DNA of 5,144 bases from Gammaproteobacteria bacterium (lineage in GTDB: Bacteria; Pseudomonadota; Gammaproteobacteria; Chromatiales; Chromatiaceae), in assembly GCA_013041975.1 (NCBI GenBank), contig JABDQZ010000205.1, forward strand, positions 1-5,144, read 5' to 3'. A program made the translations under genes and the position numbers. The first letter of the stretch is position 1; each line of letters begins with the position of its first letter. Under the pieces are notes generated by a model that saw nothing but the letters and a program-made list of their open reading frames with translations, made no database searches and was not told the origin of the DNA. Of the stretch, positions 1-5,144 are shown in pieces.

Positions 1-1
1 A

Positions 2-877
2 GGCAATACCGAGTTACTGGAATCTGCACTGATCAATATTCATGAATGCAGCGATGAACTCAGACACTTCGCCGATTCACTGGATACAGATAGCAACACC
101 CTGAATGAAATCGAGTCGCGCCTGCAAACGATTTACGAAATGTCACGTAAATACAGACTCGAACCGGAAGCACTCTGTCAAAAAACGCAGGACATCGAAA
201 AAGAGCTGGATCAGTTGAAAAATGCTGATGCACAGATCGAACATTTACAGCAGCTTGAACTGGAACAACAACGACGCTACCTGGCTGTAGCAGAAAAACT
301 TCATCAATCACGTATGACAGCTGCCGAAACCCTGACAGCCGGAACCATTGAACTGCTAAAAAAACTCGCCATGCCTGAAGTCAGGTTCGAAATCGCCATA
401 GATGAAGTAGCTATTGAAAAAGCATCCCGAAGCGGCCTGGACAAGATCGAATACCTGGTATCAGCCAACCCCGGCCAGCCTGTTGCTTCCCTGAAAAAGG
501 TCGCATCAGGCGGAGAATTGTCGCGTATCAGCCTGTCGATTCAGGTAGCGACCATGAATAACATCAATGTACCAACGCTGATCTTTGATGAAGTTGATGT
601 CGGTATCGGTGGTGGAACCGCGGAAATAGTTGGCAAACTGTTACGCAAACTCGGCAGTAATCAGCAGGTTTTATGCGTCACGCATTTGCCTCAGGTCGCT
701 GCCCAGGCTCATCAACATCTGAATGTCGCAAAAACCCAGACGCGCGAAAGCACTACCACCACGATAGGCCGACTGGGTAAAGATGAACGTGTAAAGGAAA
801 TCGCCCGAATGCTAGGCGGTGTGGAACTAACCGATCAAACCCTGGCGCATGCCAAGGAAATGCTGGAAACAGTATAA
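2..877 (+). CDS. recN: DNA repair protein RecN, C-terminal part (5' truncated by window edge)
   Basis: RecN is an SMC-like ABC ATPase of the cytoplasm that helps repair DNA double-strand breaks. The frame is open from base 2 to the TAA at 875-877 and gives 291 residues, about half of a usual RecN (roughly 550 aa). The N-terminal Walker A half lies outside the window. The ATG at 140 is internal, because matching sequence (RLQTIYEMSRKYRLEPEAL, a coiled-coil segment) runs through it. Visible in order, numbered from base 2: a charged coiled coil (about residues 15-110), the ABC signature ASGGELSR (about 168-175), Walker B LIFDEVDVGIGGG with the D-E pair at 196-197, and the H-loop VTHLPQVAAQA (His at about 228). 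This set, with the VDVGIGGG sequence after Walker B, is characteristic of RecN. The gene is intact to its stop and converges with fur. A LexA-controlled promoter, common for recN, would lie outside the window. Confidence 0.97.
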   Translation, partial: GNTELLESALINIHECSDELRHFADSLDTDSNTLNEIESRLQTIYEMSRKYRLEPEALCQKTQDIEKELDQLKNADAQIEHLQQLELEQQRRYLAVAEKLHQSRMTAAETLTAGTIELLKKLAMPEVRFEIAIDEVAIEKASRSGLDKIEYLVSANPGQPVASLKKVASGGELSRISLSIQVATMNNINVPTLIFDEVDVGIGGGTAEIVGKLLRKLGSNQQVLCVTHLPQVAAQAHQHLNVAKTQTRESTTTTIGRLGKDERVKEIARMLGGVELTDQTLAHAKEMLETV

Positions 878-887
878 GCAGCCCACT

Positions 888-1313
888 TCACTCTTTCAGA
901 TTGGGACAGTTTTCTTTTTTACATTCACCATAAATCACCAGTGAATGATCAGCGATTTCAAAACCTTTTTCAGTGGCAATTTCTCGCTGGCGCTTTTCAA
1001 TACTTTCATCGACAAATTCTTCTACTTTGCCACAACGTATACACACAATATGATCATGATGGGTACCTCGGTTGAGTTCAAATACCGAGTGCCCACCATC
1101 AAATTGATGTCGCTCCACCAACCCAGCGCCTTCAAACTGGGTCAATACACGATAAACGGTAGCCAGACCAATTTCTTCATCATTGGCCAGCAGCTGCTTG
1201 TAAACATCTTCAGCACTGACATGACGCGCCTCGCTGTTTTCAAGAATTTCCAGGATTTTCACCCTGGGCAAAGTTACTTTTAGCCCGGCTTTTCGAATAT
1301 CCTGATTTTCCAC
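888..1313 (-). CDS. fur: Ferric uptake regulator Fur
   Basis: Fur is a dimeric cytoplasmic repressor that uses Fe2+ as co-repressor to control iron uptake and related genes. The start chosen is GTG at 1313-1311, giving 141 aa. It follows AGGAGG with a 5-base spacer, and the protein then begins ENQDIRKAGLKVTLPR, which matches the normal N-terminus of Fur. In-frame ATG (1355) and TTG (1364) codons upstream would add 14 or 17 unconserved residues. Domains: a winged-helix DNA-binding part (about 1-75, with SAEDVYKQLL and GLATVYRVLTQFE) and a dimerisation part with the metal ligands HHDH (85-88), CxxC (91, 94), His123 and a C-terminal Cx4C (131, 136). The four cysteines match the structural zinc site of E. 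coli Fur, whereas P. aeruginosa Fur lacks the C-terminal pair. The gene converges with recN and diverges from bamE. Self-regulation is plausible, given the palindrome in the upstream region. Confidence 0.97.
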   Translation of the reverse strand: MENQDIRKAGLKVTLPRVKILEILENSEARHVSAEDVYKQLLANDEEIGLATVYRVLTQFEGAGLVERHQFDGGHSVFELNRGTHHDHIVCIRCGKVEEFVDESIEKRQREIATEKGFEIADHSLVIYGECKKENCPNLKE

Positions 1314-1318
1314 TAATC

Positions 1319-1324
1319 CCTCCT
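1319..1324 (-). promoter_or_regulatory. Strong Shine-Dalgarno of fur (decides GTG start)
   Basis: On the minus strand AGGAGG lies 5 bases before GTG at 1313. It is a perfect match to the anti-Shine-Dalgarno core. It argues strongly for the GTG as the real fur start, over the ATG at 1355 and the TTG at 1364. Confidence 0.85.
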
Positions 1325-1348
1325 GTTCATCCTGCCTTGGGGTAAATC

Positions 1349-1377
1349 GTGCCATGGCTGGCAATTTCCGGTATTAT
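1349..1377 (+). promoter_or_regulatory. Candidate sigma-70 promoter of bamE
   Basis: GTGCCA at 1349-1354 matches four of six positions of TTGACA. It is followed by a 17-base spacer and TATTAT at 1372-1377 (a second TATTAT overlaps at 1375-1380). Transcription would start near 1384, about 30 bases before the bamE ATG. The match is moderate and untested. It overlaps the fur leader, so the two divergent promoters are nearly superimposed. Confidence 0.3.
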
Positions 1378-1390
1378 TATCTCAAGATTG

Positions 1391-1396
1391 ATTATA
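1391..1396 (-). promoter_or_regulatory. Candidate -10 box of the fur promoter
   Basis: Read on the minus strand this is a perfect TATAAT. Transcription would begin near 1384 and give a leader of roughly 70 bases before the fur GTG. No good -35 (TTGACA-like) sequence is seen at the standard spacing, so the promoter is inferred from the -10 and its position alone. Confidence 0.4.
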
Positions 1397-1410
1397 AATG
1401 ATAATTCATT
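1397..1410. promoter_or_regulatory. Fur-box-like palindrome between fur and bamE
   Basis: AATGATAATTCATT has inverted arms AATGA/TCATT around TAAT and contains the TGATAAT half-site of the classic Fur box (TGATAATNATTATCA). The second half-site is poor, so this is a partial match. It sits directly upstream of the fur -10 and between the candidate bamE transcription start and the bamE ATG at 1415. Bound Fur there could affect both genes. Fur autoregulation is well known in the family; a role for this site is inference. Confidence 0.35.
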
Positions 1411-1414
1411 ACAA

Positions 1415-1912
1415 ATGCACAAGCTTCTCATTTCCACTCTTGCAGGTTATGCCGTTCTACTTTCTGGCTGCAGCACATTCGAAAACATGGCTGAATCGAT
1501 TCCGAACTATGCCAGCAACCTTCCCTTGATGTATCGCCCCGACATTCAGCAAGGCAACGTCATAACCCAGGAAATGATTAATCAGTTAAAACCCGGTATG
1601 AGCAAACGCCAGGTGACCTACATACTCGGAACTCCCGGGCTGGTTGACAGCTTCCATCAGGATCGTTGGGACTATATTTATACCCTCAAAGAAAACGCCC
1701 AGGATATCGAGCAGAAAAACCTGACCATATTTTTTGAAAATGATCAGCTGACAAGAATATCAGGCGACTACCGCCCCATGCCGGTTGATGAAATGGAAGC
1801 TGCAGATAAAAAGGAAACGGTTGTTGATGTGCCTGATTACGAAGCGCAAAAGAAAGGTATTGTTACCAGGACGTTAGAGTACATTGGTATTGAACCAATG
1901 GAAGCAGAATAA
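1415..1912 (+). CDS. bamE: Outer membrane assembly lipoprotein BamE (SmpA/OmlA family)
   Basis: BamE is a small lipoprotein of the BAM complex, which inserts beta-barrel proteins into the outer membrane. The ATG at 1415 is chosen because it opens a clean lipoprotein signal: MHK, a hydrophobic stretch, then the lipobox LSGC with the lipidated Cys19. The in-frame ATG at 1349 adds 22 residues that would bury the signal peptide and overlap the fur 5' region. Ser follows the Cys, in line with outer-membrane sorting. The SmpA/OmlA core is clear: YRPDIQQGN (40-48), GMSKRQVTYILGTPG (61-75), the conserved Trp85 and LTIFF (103-107). At 165 aa it is longer than E. coli BamE (113 aa). The excess includes about 45 charged C-terminal residues (from about 122), and longer OmlA-type homologues are known in pseudomonads. 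No clear Shine-Dalgarno precedes the ATG. It diverges from fur and ends 23 bases from the convergent sulfotransferase. Confidence 0.95.
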   Translation: MHKLLISTLAGYAVLLSGCSTFENMAESIPNYASNLPLMYRPDIQQGNVITQEMINQLKPGMSKRQVTYILGTPGLVDSFHQDRWDYIYTLKENAQDIEQKNLTIFFENDQLTRISGDYRPMPVDEMEAADKKETVVDVPDYEAQKKGIVTRTLEYIGIEPMEAE

Positions 1913-1935
1913 TCTCTAATAGTGTTACTGCAAAA

Positions 1936-3648
1936 TCAATAATTAAACTTTTTGACCCATGACAAGAGATACTCGTCAGCAACTTCCATATCTTCCCTGT
2001 AATTAACCCACCGATTTATTGAAGTTTTGTATAAATCCTGGGTCACTTGATTGTAACTAGGGGTGTCTATATGGATCCTGTTAAAAGCCGTCTTTTGATA
2101 ATCCAGCAACCCATCATCCCACTGAATACCCAAATAATTTAGTATCGGCAAAACTGAAGACTTTAAGTCTAAAACTAAATCCTCATATTTGATTGATATA
2201 TAATCCAGCTGAAAAGACCTGACATATTGCTCCCATAAATCCATAACGGCAGAATACAGTTCAGCGGAAGTGTTAAGCGATAAAAAATTTGACATCGAAT
2301 CATTCAATTTAAAGCTTTGCATAAAACAGCTTAATACGACGTCATACGGATGTCTTAACGACAAAATAATCTTGCTATTGGGAAATACTCTTTTGATTAA
2401 GCCGATATGAGTAATATTCAAAGGTAGTTTATCTACAATTATTTTAGCCTTTTCACTATTGTCTATATATTTATGAAGCTCTTCATAATAGATTTCCCTG
2501 AACCACTCTAAGTCAGCAGATTTCAGATCCGAAAGCGACTTATAATCTTCTCGCCCGTTGAGCTCGGTCAACATTTTTTGAACCATCAGCTTTTCTTCAA
2601 CAACAAATATCTCATTGTGAGAACGTAATACAGTATCTAAAAGGGTTGTTCCGGAACGAGGAAAACCTACAAGAAAAACCAACTGTCGGTTTTTTGTATT
2701 ATTGTCCTCAATGTTATCCCAATTAACATAATCAATAGTTGACCAGTTTTTAGCCAGCTGCTTTAGGTTATTCAGATATTTCTTTGAATTGTAATTAATG
2801 TCTTTATTGGTTTTTTTAACTAAATCATTAAAAAGCTGAAATTGATCAAATGCTTTTTTATAGTTGCCTAACTTATCATGCGTTTTAGCTAATATATTTG
2901 AATATATTTTTTGGAACGCCAGTGAAAACTGTTCTGGATTGATGGCTTCAAGACTTTCAAGCGCATCCGCATATTTATTTTTTCTTGTGAAAACAGTTGC
3001 TTGTACAAAAAGCAATAATGGATCGTTTTCACCTAATTGTCTTTTTGCGGTTTCGTAAATATTTTCAAGTTGTTTTATGTCGTTCAGCTTTTCATAGATA
3101 TCACTCAGACTTGCATAGGCCTCGGAATACCCTGGATTAATGTCAATTGCTTTTTCAAAAGCCTGGATTGCTCCATTGAAATCTTTTAAAGCTTTCAGCG
3201 TATTGCCGAAATTCACATGAACTTGTTCAATATTTGGGTTTAGTTCAATCGCTTTTTTAAAGGCGTTGACTGCCTCATTTACTTTTCCCAACTCCCTGAA
3301 GACGTTACCAAGATTGGAATACGCAACAGGGTCATTTGGAGAAATTTTGATGGCTTTGTTTAGAAGCGATTCAGCCTCTTCATTCAAACCGCAAGCATGT
3401 AGGCAGTTTCCCAGGTTATTTAAGATCATAGGGTGATCCGGGATAAGCTCTAGAGCTTTTCGATAAACATCTTCAGCTTCAGACAAGTTGCCCAGGTCAG
3501 AGAAAACATTTCCCAGATTATTATATGCCTGGCCGTAATTTGGATTTAATTCAATGGCTTTTAAATATAAACCTTTTGCGCCTGGTAAATCCCCCCTGTT
3601 ATGGCGAATTTTTCCGTTTTCAAAAAACTCAATGGCTTTATCAATCAT
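1936..3648 (-). CDS. TPR-repeat protein fused to a PAPS-type sulfotransferase
   Basis: This 570-aa protein joins an N-terminal tetratricopeptide superhelix (about 5-276) to a C-terminal sulfotransferase domain (about 320-570). The sulfotransferase keeps the PAPS 5'-phosphosulfate loop VGFPRSGTT (327-335) and the 3'-phosphate-binding segment LRHPYDVVLSCF, with Arg432 and Ser440 at the usual 8-residue spacing. Glu351/Glu352 and Lys407 (VDKLPLN) sit where tyrosylprotein sulfotransferase-like enzymes keep their catalytic Glu and Lys. It probably moves sulfate from PAPS to a hydroxyl on a protein or glycan; the substrate is unknown. There is no signal peptide or membrane segment, so it is likely cytoplasmic. 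ATG 3648 is the first start after an in-frame stop (3658-3660), and its Shine-Dalgarno is weak. It begins 16 bases after rnfH and converges with bamE. It is more AT-rich than its neighbours: sampled 60-base lines are 25-35% GC in the sulfotransferase half and 40% in one TPR line, against about 52% in recN and the transporter. This suggests transfer. The fold assignment is firm; the acceptor is not. Confidence 0.92.
   Translation of the reverse strand: MIDKAIEFFENGKIRHNRGDLPGAKGLYLKAIELNPNYGQAYNNLGNVFSDLGNLSEAEDVYRKALELIPDHPMILNNLGNCLHACGLNEEAESLLNKAIKISPNDPVAYSNLGNVFRELGKVNEAVNAFKKAIELNPNIEQVHVNFGNTLKALKDFNGAIQAFEKAIDINPGYSEAYASLSDIYEKLNDIKQLENIYETAKRQLGENDPLLLFVQATVFTRKNKYADALESLEAINPEQFSLAFQKIYSNILAKTHDKLGNYKKAFDQFQLFNDLVKKTNKDINYNSKKYLNNLKQLAKNWSTIDYVNWDNIEDNNTKNRQLVFLVGFPRSGTTLLDTVLRSHNEIFVVEEKLMVQKMLTELNGREDYKSLSDLKSADLEWFREIYYEELHKYIDNSEKAKIIVDKLPLNITHIGLIKRVFPNSKIILSLRHPYDVVLSCFMQSFKLNDSMSNFLSLNTSAELYSAVMDLWEQYVRSFQLDYISIKYEDLVLDLKSSVLPILNYLGIQWDDGLLDYQKTAFNRIHIDTPSYNQVTQDLYKTSINRWVNYREDMEVADEYLLSWVKKFNY
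3025..3636 (-). repeat. Six tandem TPR units (34-residue period) in the sulfotransferase gene
   Basis: Residues 5-208 of the fusion protein divide into six units of exactly 34 residues (5-38, 39-72, 73-106, 107-140, 141-174, 175-208), a 102-base period. Units 2-5 carry the recurring NxGN pattern and units 1-5 a K-A-(I/L) stretch ending in Pro (KAIELNPN, KALELIPD, KAIKISPN, KAIELNPN, KAIDINPG). Unit 6 is degenerate, and two looser helical pairs follow to about residue 276. Such arrays usually form a peptide-binding superhelix, so this one may choose or hold the acceptor protein. Confidence 0.85.
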
Positions 3649-3664
3649 AGATAGGCTTCATTAT

Positions 3665-3961
3665 TTAACGCTGACCTTTCTTCATCGTTTTGCCTTCTGC
3701 AGCACGTTTTTTACGTGCTTCTTTGGGGTCTGCAATCAGAGGCCTGTAGATTTCTACCCGGTCACCTTCGTGTAACTTGGTATCTTCTTTGGTCAGCTTT
3801 CCAAAAATTCCAAGCTTGAGTTTCGTTCCCTGCAATTCGGGATAGATGTCAAGGATCCCGGAAGCATTAACGGCTTCAATAACCGTCAGTTCCTTTTCAC
3901 TTTCAACAACCAGGATGGTCTGCTTATCGGGTAGCGCATAGGCAACTTCGTAAATCTGCAT
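3665..3961 (-). CDS. rnfH: RnfH family ubiquitin-like protein (RatB/PasI)
   Basis: This small protein (98 aa) belongs to the RnfH/UPF0125 family, which has a beta-grasp (ubiquitin-like) fold. The family name comes from the rnf electron-transport cluster of Rhodobacter. In enterobacteria the homologue next to ratA is called RatB or PasI and has been proposed as partner or antitoxin of RatA/PasT, so its true role is unsettled. The core signature is present: GIFGK (51-55) and GDRVEIYRPLIADPKEARKK (66-85), followed by a short basic tail (KTMKKGQR). The ATG at 3961 lies 3 bases after the ratA stop, and AGGTGA, which contains that stop, acts as a close ribosome site, so translation is probably coupled to ratA. 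The next gene downstream is the sulfotransferase rather than a bamE-adjacent end. Length and start are normal. Confidence 0.95.
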   Translation of the reverse strand: MQIYEVAYALPDKQTILVVESEKELTVIEAVNASGILDIYPELQGTKLKLGIFGKLTKEDTKLHEGDRVEIYRPLIADPKEARKKRAAEGKTMKKGQR

Positions 3962-3964
3962 TAT

Positions 3965-3970
3965 TCACCT
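3965..3970 (-). promoter_or_regulatory. Shine-Dalgarno of rnfH overlapping the ratA stop codon
   Basis: On the minus strand AGGTGA sits just before the rnfH ATG at 3961. It is made of the last ratA codon (AGG, Arg) and its stop (TGA). The arrangement favours coupled translation of ratA and rnfH. Confidence 0.55.
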
Positions 3971-4396
3971 GTAGACTTCATCAGCTCTTTTACAAAAAGC
4001 GTCAACCAGATCATTGGCAATAATAGAAAACACTTTGCCGAAGGCGGTATTGATCAATTTTCCGGAAAATTCAAACTCCAGTTGCAATTGTACCTTGCAG
4101 GCTTCATCGCCAAGCCCGGTGAATTGCCAGAGGCCATCCAGACTTTTGAAAGGCCCCTTATCCAGTTTGAGAGACATGCTTTCACCACGTATAAAATTAT
4201 TGCAGGTAGAAAATTTCTGTTTAATGCCAACACGGGAAACCTCTATTTCAGCACATACCCTGGTTTCATCTTCAGATAATACCCTGCTGGCACTACACCA
4301 GGGCAAAAACTCCGGGTAGGCAGCAACATCTGCAACGAGCTCGAACATCTGCATCGGCGTGTGATGCACCAGCGCTGATTTCTCTACTACAGGCAA
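3965..4396 (-). CDS. ratA: RatA family START-like protein (PasT; Coq10-type polyketide cyclase fold)
   Basis: This 143-aa protein belongs to the RatA/PasT family, with the START/polyketide-cyclase fold shared with mitochondrial Coq10. In E. coli RatA is reported to bind 50S ribosomal subunits and block their joining; its relation to Coq10 also suggests a role in ubiquinone handling. The sequence lines up with the family from end to end: SALVHHTPMQMFELVADV near the N-terminus, YPEFLPWC (27-34), GPFKSLDGLWQF (81-92), LEFEFSGKL (106-114) and VDAFCKRADEVY (131-142). The start is TTG at 4396, giving MPVVEKSALV, which matches the E. coli N-terminus (MPQISRTALV). Its Shine-Dalgarno candidate GGAG (4407-4410) is 10 bases upstream, inside the transporter's last codons. 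The TTG is only 2 bases after the transporter stop and 3 bases separate ratA from rnfH, so all three are probably cotranscribed and coupled. Confidence 0.95.
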   Translation of the reverse strand: MPVVEKSALVHHTPMQMFELVADVAAYPEFLPWCSASRVLSEDETRVCAEIEVSRVGIKQKFSTCNNFIRGESMSLKLDKGPFKSLDGLWQFTGLGDEACKVQLQLEFEFSGKLINTAFGKVFSIIANDLVDAFCKRADEVYR

Positions 4397-4398
4397 AT

Positions 4399-5144
4399 CT
4401 AAAATACTCCGATGGCATTAAGGAACACGATAAACACTGCAACGGGAGAAATATAACGCGCAATAAAATACCAGGTATTAAAACCGGACTTCATCGCCAG
4501 CTCCGATTCAATCGATTCTTTACGCATGCACCAGGTGGCAAAAATGGCGATTAACATACCACCCAGAGGTAGCATGATATTGGATGTCAGATAATCCAGC
4601 AGGTCGAAGATGGTTTTGCCAAACAGCTGATATTCTTCTCCAGACCAGATATTGAATGAAAAAACCGTTCCAAGGCCAACAACCCAGACAATCACCCCCA
4701 ATACGGCAGCCGCATAAGTGCGGCTCTTGCCACGATTCTCTACCAGCCAGGCTACAGCGGGTTCTATAATCGAAATCGATGACGACCAGGCAGCCACAAC
4801 CAGCAACACGAAGAATATCGTGCCGAAAAACTGACCGCCGGGCATCGCACCGAATGCAATTGGCAGCGTCTGGAAGATCAGGCCGGGACCTGCCCCGGGT
4901 TCGAGGCCGTTGGCAAACACGATGGGAAAAATCGCCATGCCGGCCAGCAAGGCTACAGCCGTGTCGGCAATGGCAATCAGAAAGGTAGAACCGGCGATAG
5001 AGGTTTTCTTAGGCATATAAGAGCCATATACCATGATCGCGCCCATACCCAGGCTTAAGGTAAAAAAGGCATGCCCAAGGGCAGTCAGAGCGGCCTCGCC
5101 GGTAAATGAAGTTTGTTCAACGCCATTTATAACCTCGGTTTTAT
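4399..5144 (-). CDS. NSS-family sodium-dependent transporter, C-terminal part (5' truncated by window edge)
   Basis: This is an inner-membrane secondary transporter of the neurotransmitter:sodium symporter (LeuT/SNF) family, which couples Na+ entry to uptake of amino acids or similar solutes. The frame stays open to base 5142, giving 247 residues before the edge; the ATG at 5046 is internal. By comparison with LeuT the fragment covers TM6 to TM11. TM6 has the unwound substrate site AFFTLSLGMGA (25-35). TM7 contains IADTAVALLAG, with Asp near the position of the Na1 ligand Asn of LeuT. The long loop 4 (GLEPGAGPGLIFQTLP) follows. TM8 contains WSSSISIIEP, whose Ser pair matches the Na2 ligands (Thr-Ser in LeuT). 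Three more hydrophobic segments end at NAIGVF. There is no TM12, as in the 11-helix bacterial members such as Tyt1 and MhsT. The substrate cannot be told. It lies 2 bases upstream of ratA. Confidence 0.93.
   Translation of the reverse strand, partial: KTEVINGVEQTSFTGEAALTALGHAFFTLSLGMGAIMVYGSYMPKKTSIAGSTFLIAIADTAVALLAGMAIFPIVFANGLEPGAGPGLIFQTLPIAFGAMPGGQFFGTIFFVLLVVAAWSSSISIIEPAVAWLVENRGKSRTYAAAVLGVIVWVVGLGTVFSFNIWSGEEYQLFGKTIFDLLDYLTSNIMLPLGGMLIAIFATWCMRKESIESELAMKSGFNTWYFIARYISPVAVFIVFLNAIGVF

Noticed and set aside
60..311. Minus-strand open frame opposite recN
   Set aside because: It is antisense to conserved RecN coiled-coil coding sequence, with no recognisable protein features.
1067..1089. 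Inverted repeat CTCGGT...ACCGAG, possible hairpin
   Set aside because: It is a 6-bp stem with an 11-base loop inside conserved fur coding sequence and has no U tract. It is probably chance.
945..1283. Plus-strand open frame of 112 codons opposite fur
   Set aside because: It lies wholly antisense to a well-conserved fur gene, has no family features and no ribosome site evidence. It is a shadow frame.
1913..1935. Possible bidirectional terminator between bamE and the sulfotransferase gene
   Set aside because: The 23-base gap has only a 3-bp self-complementary stretch (agt/act) and no stem followed by a T run.
3641..3661. Six-codon open frame (MKPIYD) just upstream of and overlapping the sulfotransferase start
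   Set aside because: It is too short to judge, has no ribosome site, and such overlaps are frequent by chance in AT-rich gaps.
3961..3965. RatA/RnfH as a classical toxin-antitoxin module
   Set aside because: The neighbouring pair carries the RatA/RatB names, but both are widespread conserved core genes. Their order, the Coq10-like fold and the broad conservation do not show a toxin-antitoxin system here.
4014..4319. Plus-strand open frames opposite ratA (also 4082-4279)
   Set aside because: They are antisense to an end-to-end match to RatA, with no domain or signal features.
4779..4988. Arg-rich plus-strand frame opposite the transporter
   Set aside because: The low-complexity Arg/Gln-rich product is what antisense reading of GC-rich membrane-protein codons gives.

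Overview
The window looks like a chromosomal segment from a gammaproteobacterium of moderate GC content. The evidence is a run of conserved housekeeping genes in an order typical of that class: recN, fur, bamE/omlA, rnfH and ratA. Fur has the sequence style of the Pseudomonas/Oceanospirillales type (ENQDIRKAGLKVTLPRVKIL), and the BamE homologue diverges from fur, as omlA does in Pseudomonas and Xanthomonas. I cannot place the organism below class level. Coding density is very high and there is no stretch over 300 bases without a gene. I see no tRNA, rRNA, CRISPR array, IS element or convincing rho-independent terminator.

Layout: (1) 1-877, the 3' part of recN (+), cut by the left edge. (2) 888-1313, fur (-), convergent with recN with only a 10-base gap; a GTG start with an excellent Shine-Dalgarno sequence sets its 5' end. 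(3) 1314-1414, a short divergent control region holding a TATAAT box for fur, a candidate promoter for bamE and a Fur-box-like palindrome. (4) 1415-1912, bamE/omlA (+), an outer-membrane lipoprotein of the beta-barrel assembly machinery. (5) 1936-5144, four genes on the minus strand spaced 2, 3 and 16 bases apart, so probably one transcript. In transcription order these are an NSS-family sodium-coupled transporter (cut by the right edge), ratA, rnfH and a TPR-sulfotransferase fusion gene.

The housekeeping genes cover DNA repair (RecN), iron-responsive regulation (Fur), outer-membrane biogenesis (BamE) and the RatA/RnfH pair (START-like protein and ubiquitin-like protein). The unusual part is the 570-residue TPR-sulfotransferase lying between rnfH and bamE, which are normally close neighbours. 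It is clearly more AT-rich than its flanks, which suggests it was acquired. The NSS transporter immediately upstream of ratA is a second departure from the smpB-ratA-rnfH order seen in model gammaproteobacteria. I found no evidence for a wholly new multi-gene system. The best candidates for follow-up are the inserted sulfotransferase and the fur/bamE control region.
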